Source: Flavobacteriales bacterium UBA720 (GTDB lineage: Bacteria > Bacteroidota > Bacteroidia > Flavobacteriales > Weeksellaceae). From it: a DNA stretch of 22,087 nucleotides. The stretch is taken from the NCBI GenBank assembly GCA_002297505.1, contig DBLQ01000018.1, positions 21,232-43,318 of the forward strand. The letters are read 5' to 3'. Position numbers and translations under genes: made by a program. This document shows positions 14,693-22,087 of this stretch, piece after piece. The first letter of the stretch is position 1. Every line of letters begins with the position of its first letter. The notes beneath the pieces were generated by a model. The model saw only the letters and a list, made by a program, of their open reading frames with translations, did no database searches and had not been told where the DNA came from.

Positions 14693-14803
14693 AGCCGGGA
14701 ACCTGCTGTCCACTATATCTTTTTTGTCATGGCGTAAGACGTGATCGAAAATGTAGGAAGGACTGGCGCCATGACAAAAAAGGATGCCGTTCCCATCAGG
14801 GCT
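14693..14803. repeat. Nested inverted-repeat element of about 110 bp
   Basis: The 235-bp gap between the glucanase and esterase genes holds a structured element. Inner arms at 14719-14734 (CTTTTTTGTCATGGCG) and 14767-14782 are perfect 16-bp reverse complements around a 32-nt loop. Outer arms GGGAAC (14697-14702) and GTTCCC (14789-14794) also pair, and AGCC (14693-14696) pairs with GGCT (14800-14803) past a 5-nt bulge. It is not a normal terminator: the 3' arm ends in As on both strands. I recall similar elements between genes in Chryseobacterium-type genomes, so it is probably a dispersed repeat. No coding potential seen. Confidence 0.7.
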
Positions 14804-14862
14804 AGGGATGGCAGTTCCGAATACCACTGACTCAAAAGAAGAAGGTTTAAAAACATCAGAAC

Positions 14863-15564
14863 ATGAACTTAAAAATAAAACTGCTGCCTTTTCTCATCTT
14901 GGGAATTTCCGCTTGCATAGGCGCACAGGAAATCAAAGCAGAATTCAATAAAGAAGTTAAAATACAGAAAAAGCTGGCTTACCTGCTGGATATTCCGAAA
15001 GATGCCAAGTCTAAGCTGCCGCTCATCGTGTTTCTTCATGGTTCGGGCGAGCGTGGCAGTGATCTGGAAAAGGTGAAGCTGAACGGCGTGCTTCAGCATA
15101 AAGATTTGATCAAGGAGTCAGTAGCCATCCTGGCACCGCAATGCCCGGCAGATACTTGGTGGGACACAGATGCGGTTTATTTTCTGATAAGGGAAATTTC
15201 GGAAAAATATAAAATTGATAAGGATAGAATCTACCTAACAGGCCTGTCTATGGGCGGCTGGGGAACTCTCAAATTGGCAGGCGAGCATCCCGAAATGTTT
15301 GCTGCAGTGGCCGCCGTATGCGCACCCACCGACAGGGTGATGCAGGCCAATATCCATCAGTACAAGAATCTGAACATCAAACTTTTCCACGGCGGGATGG
15401 ATGATGTGGTCTTGCCGGAAAATGCGTTCAACTTCTATCAAAAGCTGCATCCGGTGAATCCAAAGGCAGAATTGACCATCTTCCCGAATGACAATCATAA
15501 TTCTTGGGATTCTACCTACTCGGACCCAAAATTATACGAGTGGATGTTATCCTTGAAAAAATAA
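14863..15564 (+). CDS. Exported alpha/beta-hydrolase (esterase, dienelactone-hydrolase/CE1-like)
   Basis: A 233-residue exported hydrolase. The N-terminal hydrophobic segment contains ISAC (cysteine 18), which could be a lipobox, or it may be cleaved after IGAQ. The catalytic features are complete: oxyanion-hole motif HGSGERG (59-65), nucleophile serine 129 in GLSMGG, acid aspartate in GGMDD (180 or 181) and histidine 212 in NDNHNSWD. Close relatives are annotated as prolyl-oligopeptidase-family or phospholipase/carbohydrate-esterase proteins. Its place between the glucanase and the beta-glucosidase, with 28 bp to the latter, suggests removal of acyl groups from a glycan. The substrate is inferred from context only. 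Confidence 0.85.
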   Translation: MNLKIKLLPFLILGISACIGAQEIKAEFNKEVKIQKKLAYLLDIPKDAKSKLPLIVFLHGSGERGSDLEKVKLNGVLQHKDLIKESVAILAPQCPADTWWDTDAVYFLIREISEKYKIDKDRIYLTGLSMGGWGTLKLAGEHPEMFAAVAAVCAPTDRVMQANIHQYKNLNIKLFHGGMDDVVLPENAFNFYQKLHPVNPKAELTIFPNDNHNSWDSTYSDPKLYEWMLSLKK

Positions 15565-15592
15565 AAAACCTTAAAAAAATTAAAATTTATAT

Positions 15593-17920
15593 ATGAAAAA
15601 GTTTGTAATCCTGGCAGCCATGGCGCTTTCACCATTTTTCCTGGCGCAGGATATCGTTACCAAACCGGTTCAGTCCTTTCAGTCGGCGCAATACCAGACG
15701 AAGAAAAAAGCATTTGTAGATAATCTGATTTCCAAAATGACTTTGGAAGAAAAGATCGGTCAGCTCAATCTACCATCATCCGGCGACTTTACGACAGGTC
15801 AGGCTCAGAGTTCTGACATTGGAAAAAAAGTGGAGCAGGGTCTTGTAGGTGGTTTGTTCAATATCAAAGGCGTTGATAAAATCCGAGACGTCCAAAAAGT
15901 TGCTGTAGAAAAAAGCCGTCTAAAAATTCCTATGATCTTCGGGATGGACGTGATACATGGTTACGAAACCACCTTCCCGATTCCGCTGGGATTGGCATCG
16001 TCATGGGATATGAATTTGATCCAGCGCTCTGCACAGATTGCCGCTCAGGAATCTACGGCAGATGGCATTAACTGGACATTCTCACCAATGACAGACATCT
16101 CCAGAGATCCAAGATGGGGAAGGGTTTCCGAAGGTTCTGGCGAAGATCCGTATTTGGGAAGTGAAATTGCAAAAGCTATGGTTTTCGGCTATCAGGGAAA
16201 TGACCTTTCCAAAAACAATACGATGCTGGCGTGCCTCAAACATTTTGCATTATATGGTGCGCCGGAAGCCGGCCGCGATTACAATACCGTGGATATGAGC
16301 CACGTTTCTATGTATAATAACTATTTTCCACCATACAAAGCTGCTGTGGAGGCTGGGGTAGGTTCTGTGATGGCTTCTTTCAATGAAGTGGACGGCATAC
16401 CTGCAACTGGCAACAAGTGGCTGATGACCGACGTCCTGAGAGACCAATGGAAATTCAAAGGTTTCGTGGTGACAGATTACACGGGCATCAACGAAATGGT
16501 AGACCACGGGATGGGAGATCTGCAACAGGTTTCTGCACTGGCGATGAATGCCGGCATCGACATGGATATGGTGGGCGAAGGTTTCCTCAAAACATTGAAA
16601 AAATCAGTAGAGGAGGGTAAAGTCAAAGAACAAACGGTGACAGACGCTGCCAGAAGAATTCTTGAAGCCAAATATGATCTCGGTCTTTTCGACGATCCTT
16701 ATAAATACACCGACTCCAAAAGGGCACAGAAAGAAGTTTTCAGTCCCAAACATCTGGAAGCTGCTAGAACAATCTCTGCCAACTCCATGGTGCTGCTGAA
16801 AAATAACAACCAGGTTCTCCCACTCAAAAAATCAGGAACCGTAGCAGTGATCGGTCCATTGGCAGACAATGCGCTGAACATGACAGGAACCTGGAGTGTA
16901 GCCGCAAAACATGCCAATTCTATTTCTCTGCTGAGAGGTCTGAAAGAAACAGTCGGCAAGGATGTCAATTTTGTTTTTGCAAAAGGCAGTAATGTTTACG
17001 ATTCCGAAGTGATGGAAGAGCGAGCGTCCATGTTCGGGAAAAATACAGATCGGGACAGTCGTCCTGCCGATCAGATCAGAAAAGAAGCCATAGATATCGC
17101 CAGCAAAGCAGACGTGATCCTATTGGCTTTGGGCGAGAGCGCCGAAATGAGCGGCGAGTCCAGCTCCAGAACAGACATCGGAATTCCGGAAACACAGAAG
17201 GAACTTCTTCGCGAACTTAAGAAAACAGGAAAGCCTATTGTGGTGGTACTTTTCACAGGTCGTCCGCTGGCTCTCACCGAAGAGTCTGAGCTGGCCGATG
17301 CCATGCTGAACGTGTGGTTCCCGGGAAGTATGGCCGGATATGCTATTTCAGACTTGCTGTATGGTAAAGTTAATCCTTCCGCCAAATTGCCGATGACATT
17401 CCCGAGAAGTGTTGGCCAGGTGCCGATTTATTACAACGCGAAGAACACCGGTCGCCCGCTCAGCGCCGAGAATAGCGAAAAATGTAAATTCGAAAAATTC
17501 CGTTCCAATTATCTGGATGAGTGCAACACACCACTTTATCCATTCGGCTACGGTTTGAGTTATTCCAATTTTGGTTATTCGGATATCGCCGTAAGCAATG
17601 CAAAACCTGCTGGTAATACATCTATCGAAGCAACCGTAACACTGACTAACAATGGAAAGTATGATGGTGCCGAAGTGGTTCAGCTTTACATAAGGGATTT
17701 AGTGGGAAGTATCACCAGACCGGTGAAGGAACTTAAAGGTTTCCAGAAAGTCTATCTGAAAGCCGGAGAGAGTAAGAAAGTTACATTCAGGATTTCCCCG
17801 GAAGATTTGAAATTTTACAACAGTCAGCTGAAATATGATTGGGAACCGGGTGATTTTGATATCATGATCGGAACCAATTCCAGCAACGTAAAATCATCCA
17901 GAATCAACTGGAGTAAATAA
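15593..17920 (+). CDS. bglX: Glycoside hydrolase family 3 beta-glucosidase, BglX-like
   Basis: A 775-residue periplasmic enzyme releasing terminal beta-linked glucose from oligosaccharides. The signal peptide MKKFVILAAMALSPFFLAQ is followed by the GH3 N-terminal TIM barrel with IPMIFGMDVIHGYET, SPMTDISRDPRWGRVSEG, LKHFALYG and the nucleophile loop FVVTDYTG, where aspartate 295 is the expected nucleophile. The C-terminal alpha/beta sandwich includes NSMVLLKNNNQVLPL and LFTGRPLAL, and the last ~75 residues are a fibronectin-III-like domain (GAEVVQLYIRD, KELKGFQKVYL). The length matches E. coli BglX. It is the last gene of the hydrolase block and would finish the oligosaccharides released by the GH144 enzyme. 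Linkage preference is not readable. Confidence 0.95.
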   Translation: MKKFVILAAMALSPFFLAQDIVTKPVQSFQSAQYQTKKKAFVDNLISKMTLEEKIGQLNLPSSGDFTTGQAQSSDIGKKVEQGLVGGLFNIKGVDKIRDVQKVAVEKSRLKIPMIFGMDVIHGYETTFPIPLGLASSWDMNLIQRSAQIAAQESTADGINWTFSPMTDISRDPRWGRVSEGSGEDPYLGSEIAKAMVFGYQGNDLSKNNTMLACLKHFALYGAPEAGRDYNTVDMSHVSMYNNYFPPYKAAVEAGVGSVMASFNEVDGIPATGNKWLMTDVLRDQWKFKGFVVTDYTGINEMVDHGMGDLQQVSALAMNAGIDMDMVGEGFLKTLKKSVEEGKVKEQTVTDAARRILEAKYDLGLFDDPYKYTDSKRAQKEVFSPKHLEAARTISANSMVLLKNNNQVLPLKKSGTVAVIGPLADNALNMTGTWSVAAKHANSISLLRGLKETVGKDVNFVFAKGSNVYDSEVMEERASMFGKNTDRDSRPADQIRKEAIDIASKADVILLALGESAEMSGESSSRTDIGIPETQKELLRELKKTGKPIVVVLFTGRPLALTEESELADAMLNVWFPGSMAGYAISDLLYGKVNPSAKLPMTFPRSVGQVPIYYNAKNTGRPLSAENSEKCKFEKFRSNYLDECNTPLYPFGYGLSYSNFGYSDIAVSNAKPAGNTSIEATVTLTNNGKYDGAEVVQLYIRDLVGSITRPVKELKGFQKVYLKAGESKKVTFRISPEDLKFYNSQLKYDWEPGDFDIMIGTNSSNVKSSRINWSK

Positions 17921-17937
17921 TAATAGTAACCATACAA

Positions 17938-17970
17938 AAAAGCCTTTCAGATTCGATTTGAAAGGCTTTT
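17938..17970. terminator. Bidirectional terminator after the GH3 gene
   Basis: AAAAGCCTTTCA (17938-17949) pairs perfectly with TGAAAGGCTTTT (17959-17970) around a 9-nt loop, with T-tracts in both directions. It serves the GH3 gene and probably the convergent sugar dehydrogenase gene. Confidence 0.9.
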
Positions 17971-18089
17971 CTATTGTGAATTTCCAAGAATATCTTGTCT
18001 TTACAATTGTCAATACCGATGCTCGGTTCCAGAAAAGAGAAGAATATATAGCTTGAAGTGAAACATCAGAAACCTCTTAAATGCGACAA

Positions 18090-19451
18090 TTAATTCTTAA
18101 TAATTTTCTGGGAGATGAATCGGATGTCATCCTTCCTCAAAACCAGAATGTAGTCGCCAGCACTCAGACTGGAGATGTCTACACGTTTGTCATTTTCAGA
18201 GACTTTGGATTCCAGAATTATCCTTCCTGACTGATCCAGGATTTCCGCTGTCACATTTTTCTCTGTCAGATTGTTAATATAGATAAAATCGTGAGCCGGA
18301 ACCGGTGAGATCACCAATGCGCTTCGGTCTATATCCGTTACCGCTAGATTATCAGTGGTTACCTTGTAAATTCTGCCATTGGAGGCGGCCACATAAAGCT
18401 GTTTCTGATTGTCCTCACCAAACGTGGTGAAATTATTCCCAGCCGAAGGTGTGCTCCATGTAATGGTGTTATTGTTCAGAACTCCAATCTGTCCGGAGCA
18501 ATAGTCAGCGAAAACATATTTGCCAATAAGGTCGGCATAGAGACTTCCACGGTAAACATAGCCACCCGTGATAGAACATTTGCCGGCAGAGTGGTCATAT
18601 TGCGCCACCGGAAAGGTCATCGTACTGGCGCTGGCACAGTTGGCCGTGTTGTAAGGATTATTGCCCTCGTAGCATCGCCAGCCATAGTTAACACCAGATG
18701 CAGTGGCCGGCACAGTGTTGATTTCTTCCAGAACTTCCTGTCCCACGTCGGCAATCCAAACCTGATTGGTCAATCTGTCAAACGAGAACTTCCATGCATT
18801 ACGCAGGCCGTAAGCCCAGATTTCATCCGCTCCGTCGGTACCTACAAAAGGATTGTCTGGCGGGATGCTATAAGTGTCGCCGGAATTGACATCAATTCTC
18901 AGCAACTTACCGAGCAGTGAATTTTTATTTTGCGAATTATTATTGGGATCGCCGCCATTGCCGCCATCGCCCGTAGAAATCCAGAGATATCCATCTGCAC
19001 CGAAGTGAAGGCTTCCGCCATTATGATTGGTAAAAGGCTTTGGAATGGTGAGAAGAATCTTTTCCGAATTGACGTCTGCAGTGTTGGGATTGGAGGCATT
19101 TGCAGTAAAACGTGATACCGTTAAGGCACCTTGGAGATTATTATAAAAAACAAAAAAGTAACGGTTGGTGGTAAACTGCGGATGGAAGGCCATTCCCAGC
19201 AAACCACGCTCACCGCCAAAGGTAATCCTTGTAGAGATGTTGATGAAATTTTCCGGTACCACCGACCCGTCAGCGTTTACAATTTTGACAGTTCCCGACT
19301 GCTGCACTACAAAAATCCTGTTATCCTGTGTGGGAGCACTCACGATTTCCACAGGATTTGTAATTCCGGTGGCAAAACTTTCTAATCCGATATTTTGGGC
19401 TTCCATTAAACCCGCCACGATGATGCCAAGACCTAGTATAATTTTTTTCAT
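18090..19451 (-). CDS. Secreted PQQ-type sugar dehydrogenase with T9SS sorting domain
   Basis: A 453-residue protein from the preferred ATG. An 18-codon upstream extension to 19505 lacks signal-peptide character, whereas MKKIILGLGIIVAGLMEAQ is a good signal. The body is the six-bladed glucose/sorbosone dehydrogenase propeller (GSDH family): GGERGLLGMAFHP, NHNGGSLHFGADGYLW with histidine 143, STGDGGNGGDPN, YGLRNAWKFSFD with arginine 217, and WIADVGQEVLEEIN. These sites normally bind PQQ and calcium. The last ~70 residues (from ISPVPAHDF to the lysine-rich end FISQKIIKN) are a type A sorting domain for the type IX secretion system, so it is released or surface-anchored. Exact substrate unknown. 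Confidence 0.93.
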   Translation of the reverse strand: MKKIILGLGIIVAGLMEAQNIGLESFATGITNPVEIVSAPTQDNRIFVVQQSGTVKIVNADGSVVPENFINISTRITFGGERGLLGMAFHPQFTTNRYFFVFYNNLQGALTVSRFTANASNPNTADVNSEKILLTIPKPFTNHNGGSLHFGADGYLWISTGDGGNGGDPNNNSQNKNSLLGKLLRIDVNSGDTYSIPPDNPFVGTDGADEIWAYGLRNAWKFSFDRLTNQVWIADVGQEVLEEINTVPATASGVNYGWRCYEGNNPYNTANCASASTMTFPVAQYDHSAGKCSITGGYVYRGSLYADLIGKYVFADYCSGQIGVLNNNTITWSTPSAGNNFTTFGEDNQKQLYVAASNGRIYKVTTDNLAVTDIDRSALVISPVPAHDFIYINNLTEKNVTAEILDQSGRIILESKVSENDKRVDISSLSAGDYILVLRKDDIRFISQKIIKN

Positions 19452-19637
19452 AACGTTGATTTTGTGGTGATAAGCAAACTTCTCCAAATAATATGCCTTT
19501 TGCAAAAACTATCATTTATTGTATTGATGTCTCTAATTTTTGAGCGATATTATTTTTAAATTCTCAAGGAAATGGAAACGGCAATCATTGATATTCATAT
19601 TTCTCATTCTCAAATTCTTATTTAAGCCAGAAATCAT

Positions 19638-19645
19638 TATATTTG
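19638..19645 (+). promoter_or_regulatory. -7 box TATATTTG for secDF
   Basis: A perfect match to TAnnTTTG, predicting a start near 19649 and a leader of about 26 nt to the secDF ATG. The -33 region has no exact TTG. Confidence 0.55.
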
Positions 19646-19674
19646 CCGACTAAAATTATATATATCGTAAGAAA

Positions 19675-22087
19675 ATGCAAGGAAAAGGACTCGTTACACT
19701 AGTTGCCATCGTTCTTGGACTGATTTGTCTCAATGAGCTTCTGCCTTCGTTCTATGCCAATAAAATAGAAAAGGAAGCCAGAGCTATTGCAGGAGACAAT
19801 CAGGTAAAATACCAAGCCGAACTCGACCGACTTTCTAAAGACACGCTTAATCTTGGTTTTACCAAATTGGATTATGCGTCTGCCAAACAAAAGGAAATGA
19901 AGCTGGGGTTGGACCTTAAAGGTGGTATCAACGTATTATTGGAAATCAATCAGAGAGATCTGGTGAATGATCTCAGCAATTATTCAACCAATCCGATTTT
20001 GATAGAAGCGCTTAACAGAACAGATCAGGCTCAGAAAAGCTCAAGCAAGCAATACATTGAGGATTTCTTTAGCCAGTTTGAGGCGGTTAACAAAGAAAAA
20101 GGAACGAACCTTAAGCTGGCAGATCCGGAAATTTTCGGCAATACCAATCTTACTGAAATCAAATTCAATACGCCTGATGACCAGGTCAAAAATATTGTCC
20201 GAAGAAAAATCGAAGCTTCCGTAGGAACAGCTTACGAAGTGCTGAGAACCCGTATCGACAAGATGGGTGTTACACAGCCTAACGTACAGCGTGTGCCTGG
20301 TACAGGAAGAATCCTGGTAGAGATGCCTGGTATAAAGGATATCGACAGGGTTAAAAAAATGCTGGCCACCTCTGCCAAACTTCAGTTCTGGGAAGTGCAG
20401 ATGGCACCGGAAGTATACCCTTACTTTTCTGAACTGGATCAGTTGATTAGAGTTAAGGGAGATTCTATTGGCGTTGCAAAAAATACCAATCTCATCTCAA
20501 AACTTCAGTCCGGTTCTGCGCCTGGAAGTGGTATCGCGAATGTTAAACTGGCAGATACTGCAATAGTAAACAAAGTTTTGAACAGCCCTTTGGCCATCAA
20601 GAACAGACCGGTCAATCTGAAGTACACCCAGTTTATGTGGGGTTACAAACCGGAATCCACAACTTCTAACAGCCTTGTATTGTATGCCATCCGTGGTAAT
20701 ATCAACCAGAAAGCACCTGTAGATGGTGCTGTAGAATCTGCAAACATCAGCTATGACCAGCTGGGAAGAATTGTAGTAGACATGCAGATGGACTCCAATG
20801 GCGCCCGCGACTGGAAAGCCATGACCGAAAAAAATAAAGGTAAAGTGGTAGCCGTAACGCTGGATAACAGAGTTTATACAGCACCGGTGGTTAATGAAGT
20901 AATTCCTAACGGAAGAACACAGATCTCCGGAAACTTTACGCAAGAAGAAGCAAAAGATCTAGTGGATGTTTTAGGTGCAGGTAAATTGCCTGCCGGAGCC
21001 AAAATCGTTCAGGCGGATGTAGTAGGTCCGTCATTAGGAGCAGAGTCTATCCAGGATGGTGTGATGTCTTTCCTGATCGCCTTTGCAGTTATTATTGTTT
21101 ACATCATCTTCTACTATGGTGGTGCCGGTGTGTACGCGGTAATCGCGATGATCATCAACTTGTTCTACATCTTTGGAATCATGGATTCAATCGATGCGAC
21201 ACTAACATTGCCTGGTATTGCGGGTATCGTACTGTCCATGGCGATGGCCGTGGACGCGAACGTGATCATCTACGAAAGAACCAAAGAAGAGTTATTCCGC
21301 GGGAAAAGCATTCTCGAAGCTTATAAAGATGGTTTCAAACACGCCATTTCTGCAATTATCGATGGACACCTTACGACCCTGATTACAGCGATCATCCTTT
21401 ATGTTTTCGGTACAGGACCTATCAAAGGTTTTGCCGTTACATTGATTATCGGTTTGATCATGACTTTGTTCACATCCGTATTGTTGTCAAGAGTAATGAT
21501 TTTCAACAGGCTGAACAAAGGGAAATCGCTTTCTGTATGGACAGCACCCACTAAAAATCTTTTCAGAAATACATGGATTGATTTCATCGGGAAAAGAAGA
21601 TGGTCTTATATCGTTTCTGCCATCCTCATGGTAATTTCTATTGCCTCTATCGCCATTAACGGTTTCAAATACGGTATCGACTTTACCGGTGGACGTAACT
21701 ATGTGGTACGATTTGAAAAGCCTGTAGATGCTGAAAAAATCGAAGGTAATATTGCCAGGTTAATGAAAACGACAGACGGGAAAAACGAGTCTGTGGAAGT
21801 GAAAACTTTTGGTAATGCATCACAATTGAAAATTACTACAGATTATCTGATTGATGACGAATCTCTTGCAGCCGACCAGACTGTGGAGCAGAAAATCTAC
21901 GAAGGTCTGAAGCAGGATCTTCCGGCGAATATGTCTCTTGCAGATTTTAAATCCGCAGATAAAGGTCATGCGGGCGTGGTTTCTTCTACCAAAGTAGGAC
22001 CTACGGTGGCAGATGATATCACCACACACGGTATTTTAGCAGTGGTTGCATCGCTTATTGGTATCTTCATCTATATCCTGGTAAGGT
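19675..22087 (+). CDS. secDF: Protein translocase SecDF fusion, 3' end cut by window
   Basis: About 804 codons are visible with no stop, so the gene continues beyond the right edge; fused SecDF proteins of Bacteroidota are around 1000 residues. SecDF is an inner-membrane, proton-driven helper that pulls exported proteins out of the SecYEG channel. The start MQGKGLVTLVAIVLGLICLN is the first membrane helix. The SecD signature KLGLDLKGG is at 76-84. A large periplasmic domain follows, then a helix cluster from about residue 465 with the conserved SMAMAVDANVIIYERTKEE. The SecF half begins near 636 with FIGKRRWSY and its signature YGIDFTGG near 666. There is no sign of damage. It is an essential-type housekeeping gene. 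Confidence 0.97.
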   Translation, partial: MQGKGLVTLVAIVLGLICLNELLPSFYANKIEKEARAIAGDNQVKYQAELDRLSKDTLNLGFTKLDYASAKQKEMKLGLDLKGGINVLLEINQRDLVNDLSNYSTNPILIEALNRTDQAQKSSSKQYIEDFFSQFEAVNKEKGTNLKLADPEIFGNTNLTEIKFNTPDDQVKNIVRRKIEASVGTAYEVLRTRIDKMGVTQPNVQRVPGTGRILVEMPGIKDIDRVKKMLATSAKLQFWEVQMAPEVYPYFSELDQLIRVKGDSIGVAKNTNLISKLQSGSAPGSGIANVKLADTAIVNKVLNSPLAIKNRPVNLKYTQFMWGYKPESTTSNSLVLYAIRGNINQKAPVDGAVESANISYDQLGRIVVDMQMDSNGARDWKAMTEKNKGKVVAVTLDNRVYTAPVVNEVIPNGRTQISGNFTQEEAKDLVDVLGAGKLPAGAKIVQADVVGPSLGAESIQDGVMSFLIAFAVIIVYIIFYYGGAGVYAVIAMIINLFYIFGIMDSIDATLTLPGIAGIVLSMAMAVDANVIIYERTKEELFRGKSILEAYKDGFKHAISAIIDGHLTTLITAIILYVFGTGPIKGFAVTLIIGLIMTLFTSVLLSRVMIFNRLNKGKSLSVWTAPTKNLFRNTWIDFIGKRRWSYIVSAILMVISIASIAINGFKYGIDFTGGRNYVVRFEKPVDAEKIEGNIARLMKTTDGKNESVEVKTFGNASQLKITTDYLIDDESLAADQTVEQKIYEGLKQDLPANMSLADFKSADKGHAGVVSSTKVGPTVADDITTHGILAVVASLIGIFIYILVR

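Noticed and set aside
14719..14782. Rho-independent terminator between the glucanase and esterase genes
   Set aside because: The stem is strong, but the 3' arm ends in As on both strands and is not followed by a T-tract.
14697..14794. Integron attC-type recombination site
   Set aside because: The GGGAAC/GTTCCC arms do not match the RYYYAAC/GTTRRRY core sites, and no integrase or cassette structure is present.

Overview
The window looks like a chromosomal segment from a Bacteroidota bacterium of the order Flavobacteriales, most like the Chryseobacterium/Elizabethkingia group. I base this on a SusC/SusD pair, a type IX secretion C-terminal sorting domain, a fused SecDF, promoter boxes of the form TAnnTTTG, A-rich leaders without clear Shine-Dalgarno sites, and protein families typical of that group. 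This is judged from the sequence alone; no database search was possible.

Layout. (1) Positions 1-152 hold a non-coding array of TGCGCA-type cores spaced exactly 22 bp apart. (2) Positions 224-5327 are a run of minus-strand genes. These are an AhpD-like peroxidase preceded by a Crp/Fnr-family regulator, a small membrane protein broken by a one-base frameshift, a PH/SHOCT-domain protein, an AT-rich orphan lipoprotein and an ABC-F ATPase. (3) Positions 5681-7327 are two plus-strand genes: an outer-membrane beta-barrel protein and a deoxyhypusine-synthase-like enzyme. (4) Positions 7503-8625 are minus-strand: a very small basic protein, a DUF493 protein and a ferritin. (5) Positions 8876-17920 are a polysaccharide utilisation locus: SusC, SusD, a GH144-type endo-glucanase lipoprotein, an alpha/beta-hydrolase esterase and a GH3 beta-glucosidase. 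The likely target is a beta-glucan, perhaps beta-1,2-glucan. (6) Positions 18090-19451 (minus) encode a secreted PQQ-type sugar dehydrogenase carrying a T9SS sorting tail. (7) From 19675 to the right edge runs secDF, cut off by the window.

How the genes work together. In the utilisation locus, SusD would capture glucan at the surface and SusC would import it. The GH144 enzyme would cut it endolytically and the GH3 enzyme would release glucose. The esterase could remove acyl decorations. SusC is visibly more AT-rich than the hydrolases, and a strong terminator separates the susCD pair from the enzyme genes, so the locus may be a mosaic. The Crp/Fnr gene lies just upstream of the AhpD gene, and a perfect 7+7 inverted repeat sits at the spacing expected for direct activation of that gene.

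Regulation. Several intergenic gaps pack a terminator for one gene and a TAnnTTTG promoter for the next into 30-60 bp. I saw no tRNA, rRNA, CRISPR array, transposase or riboswitch.
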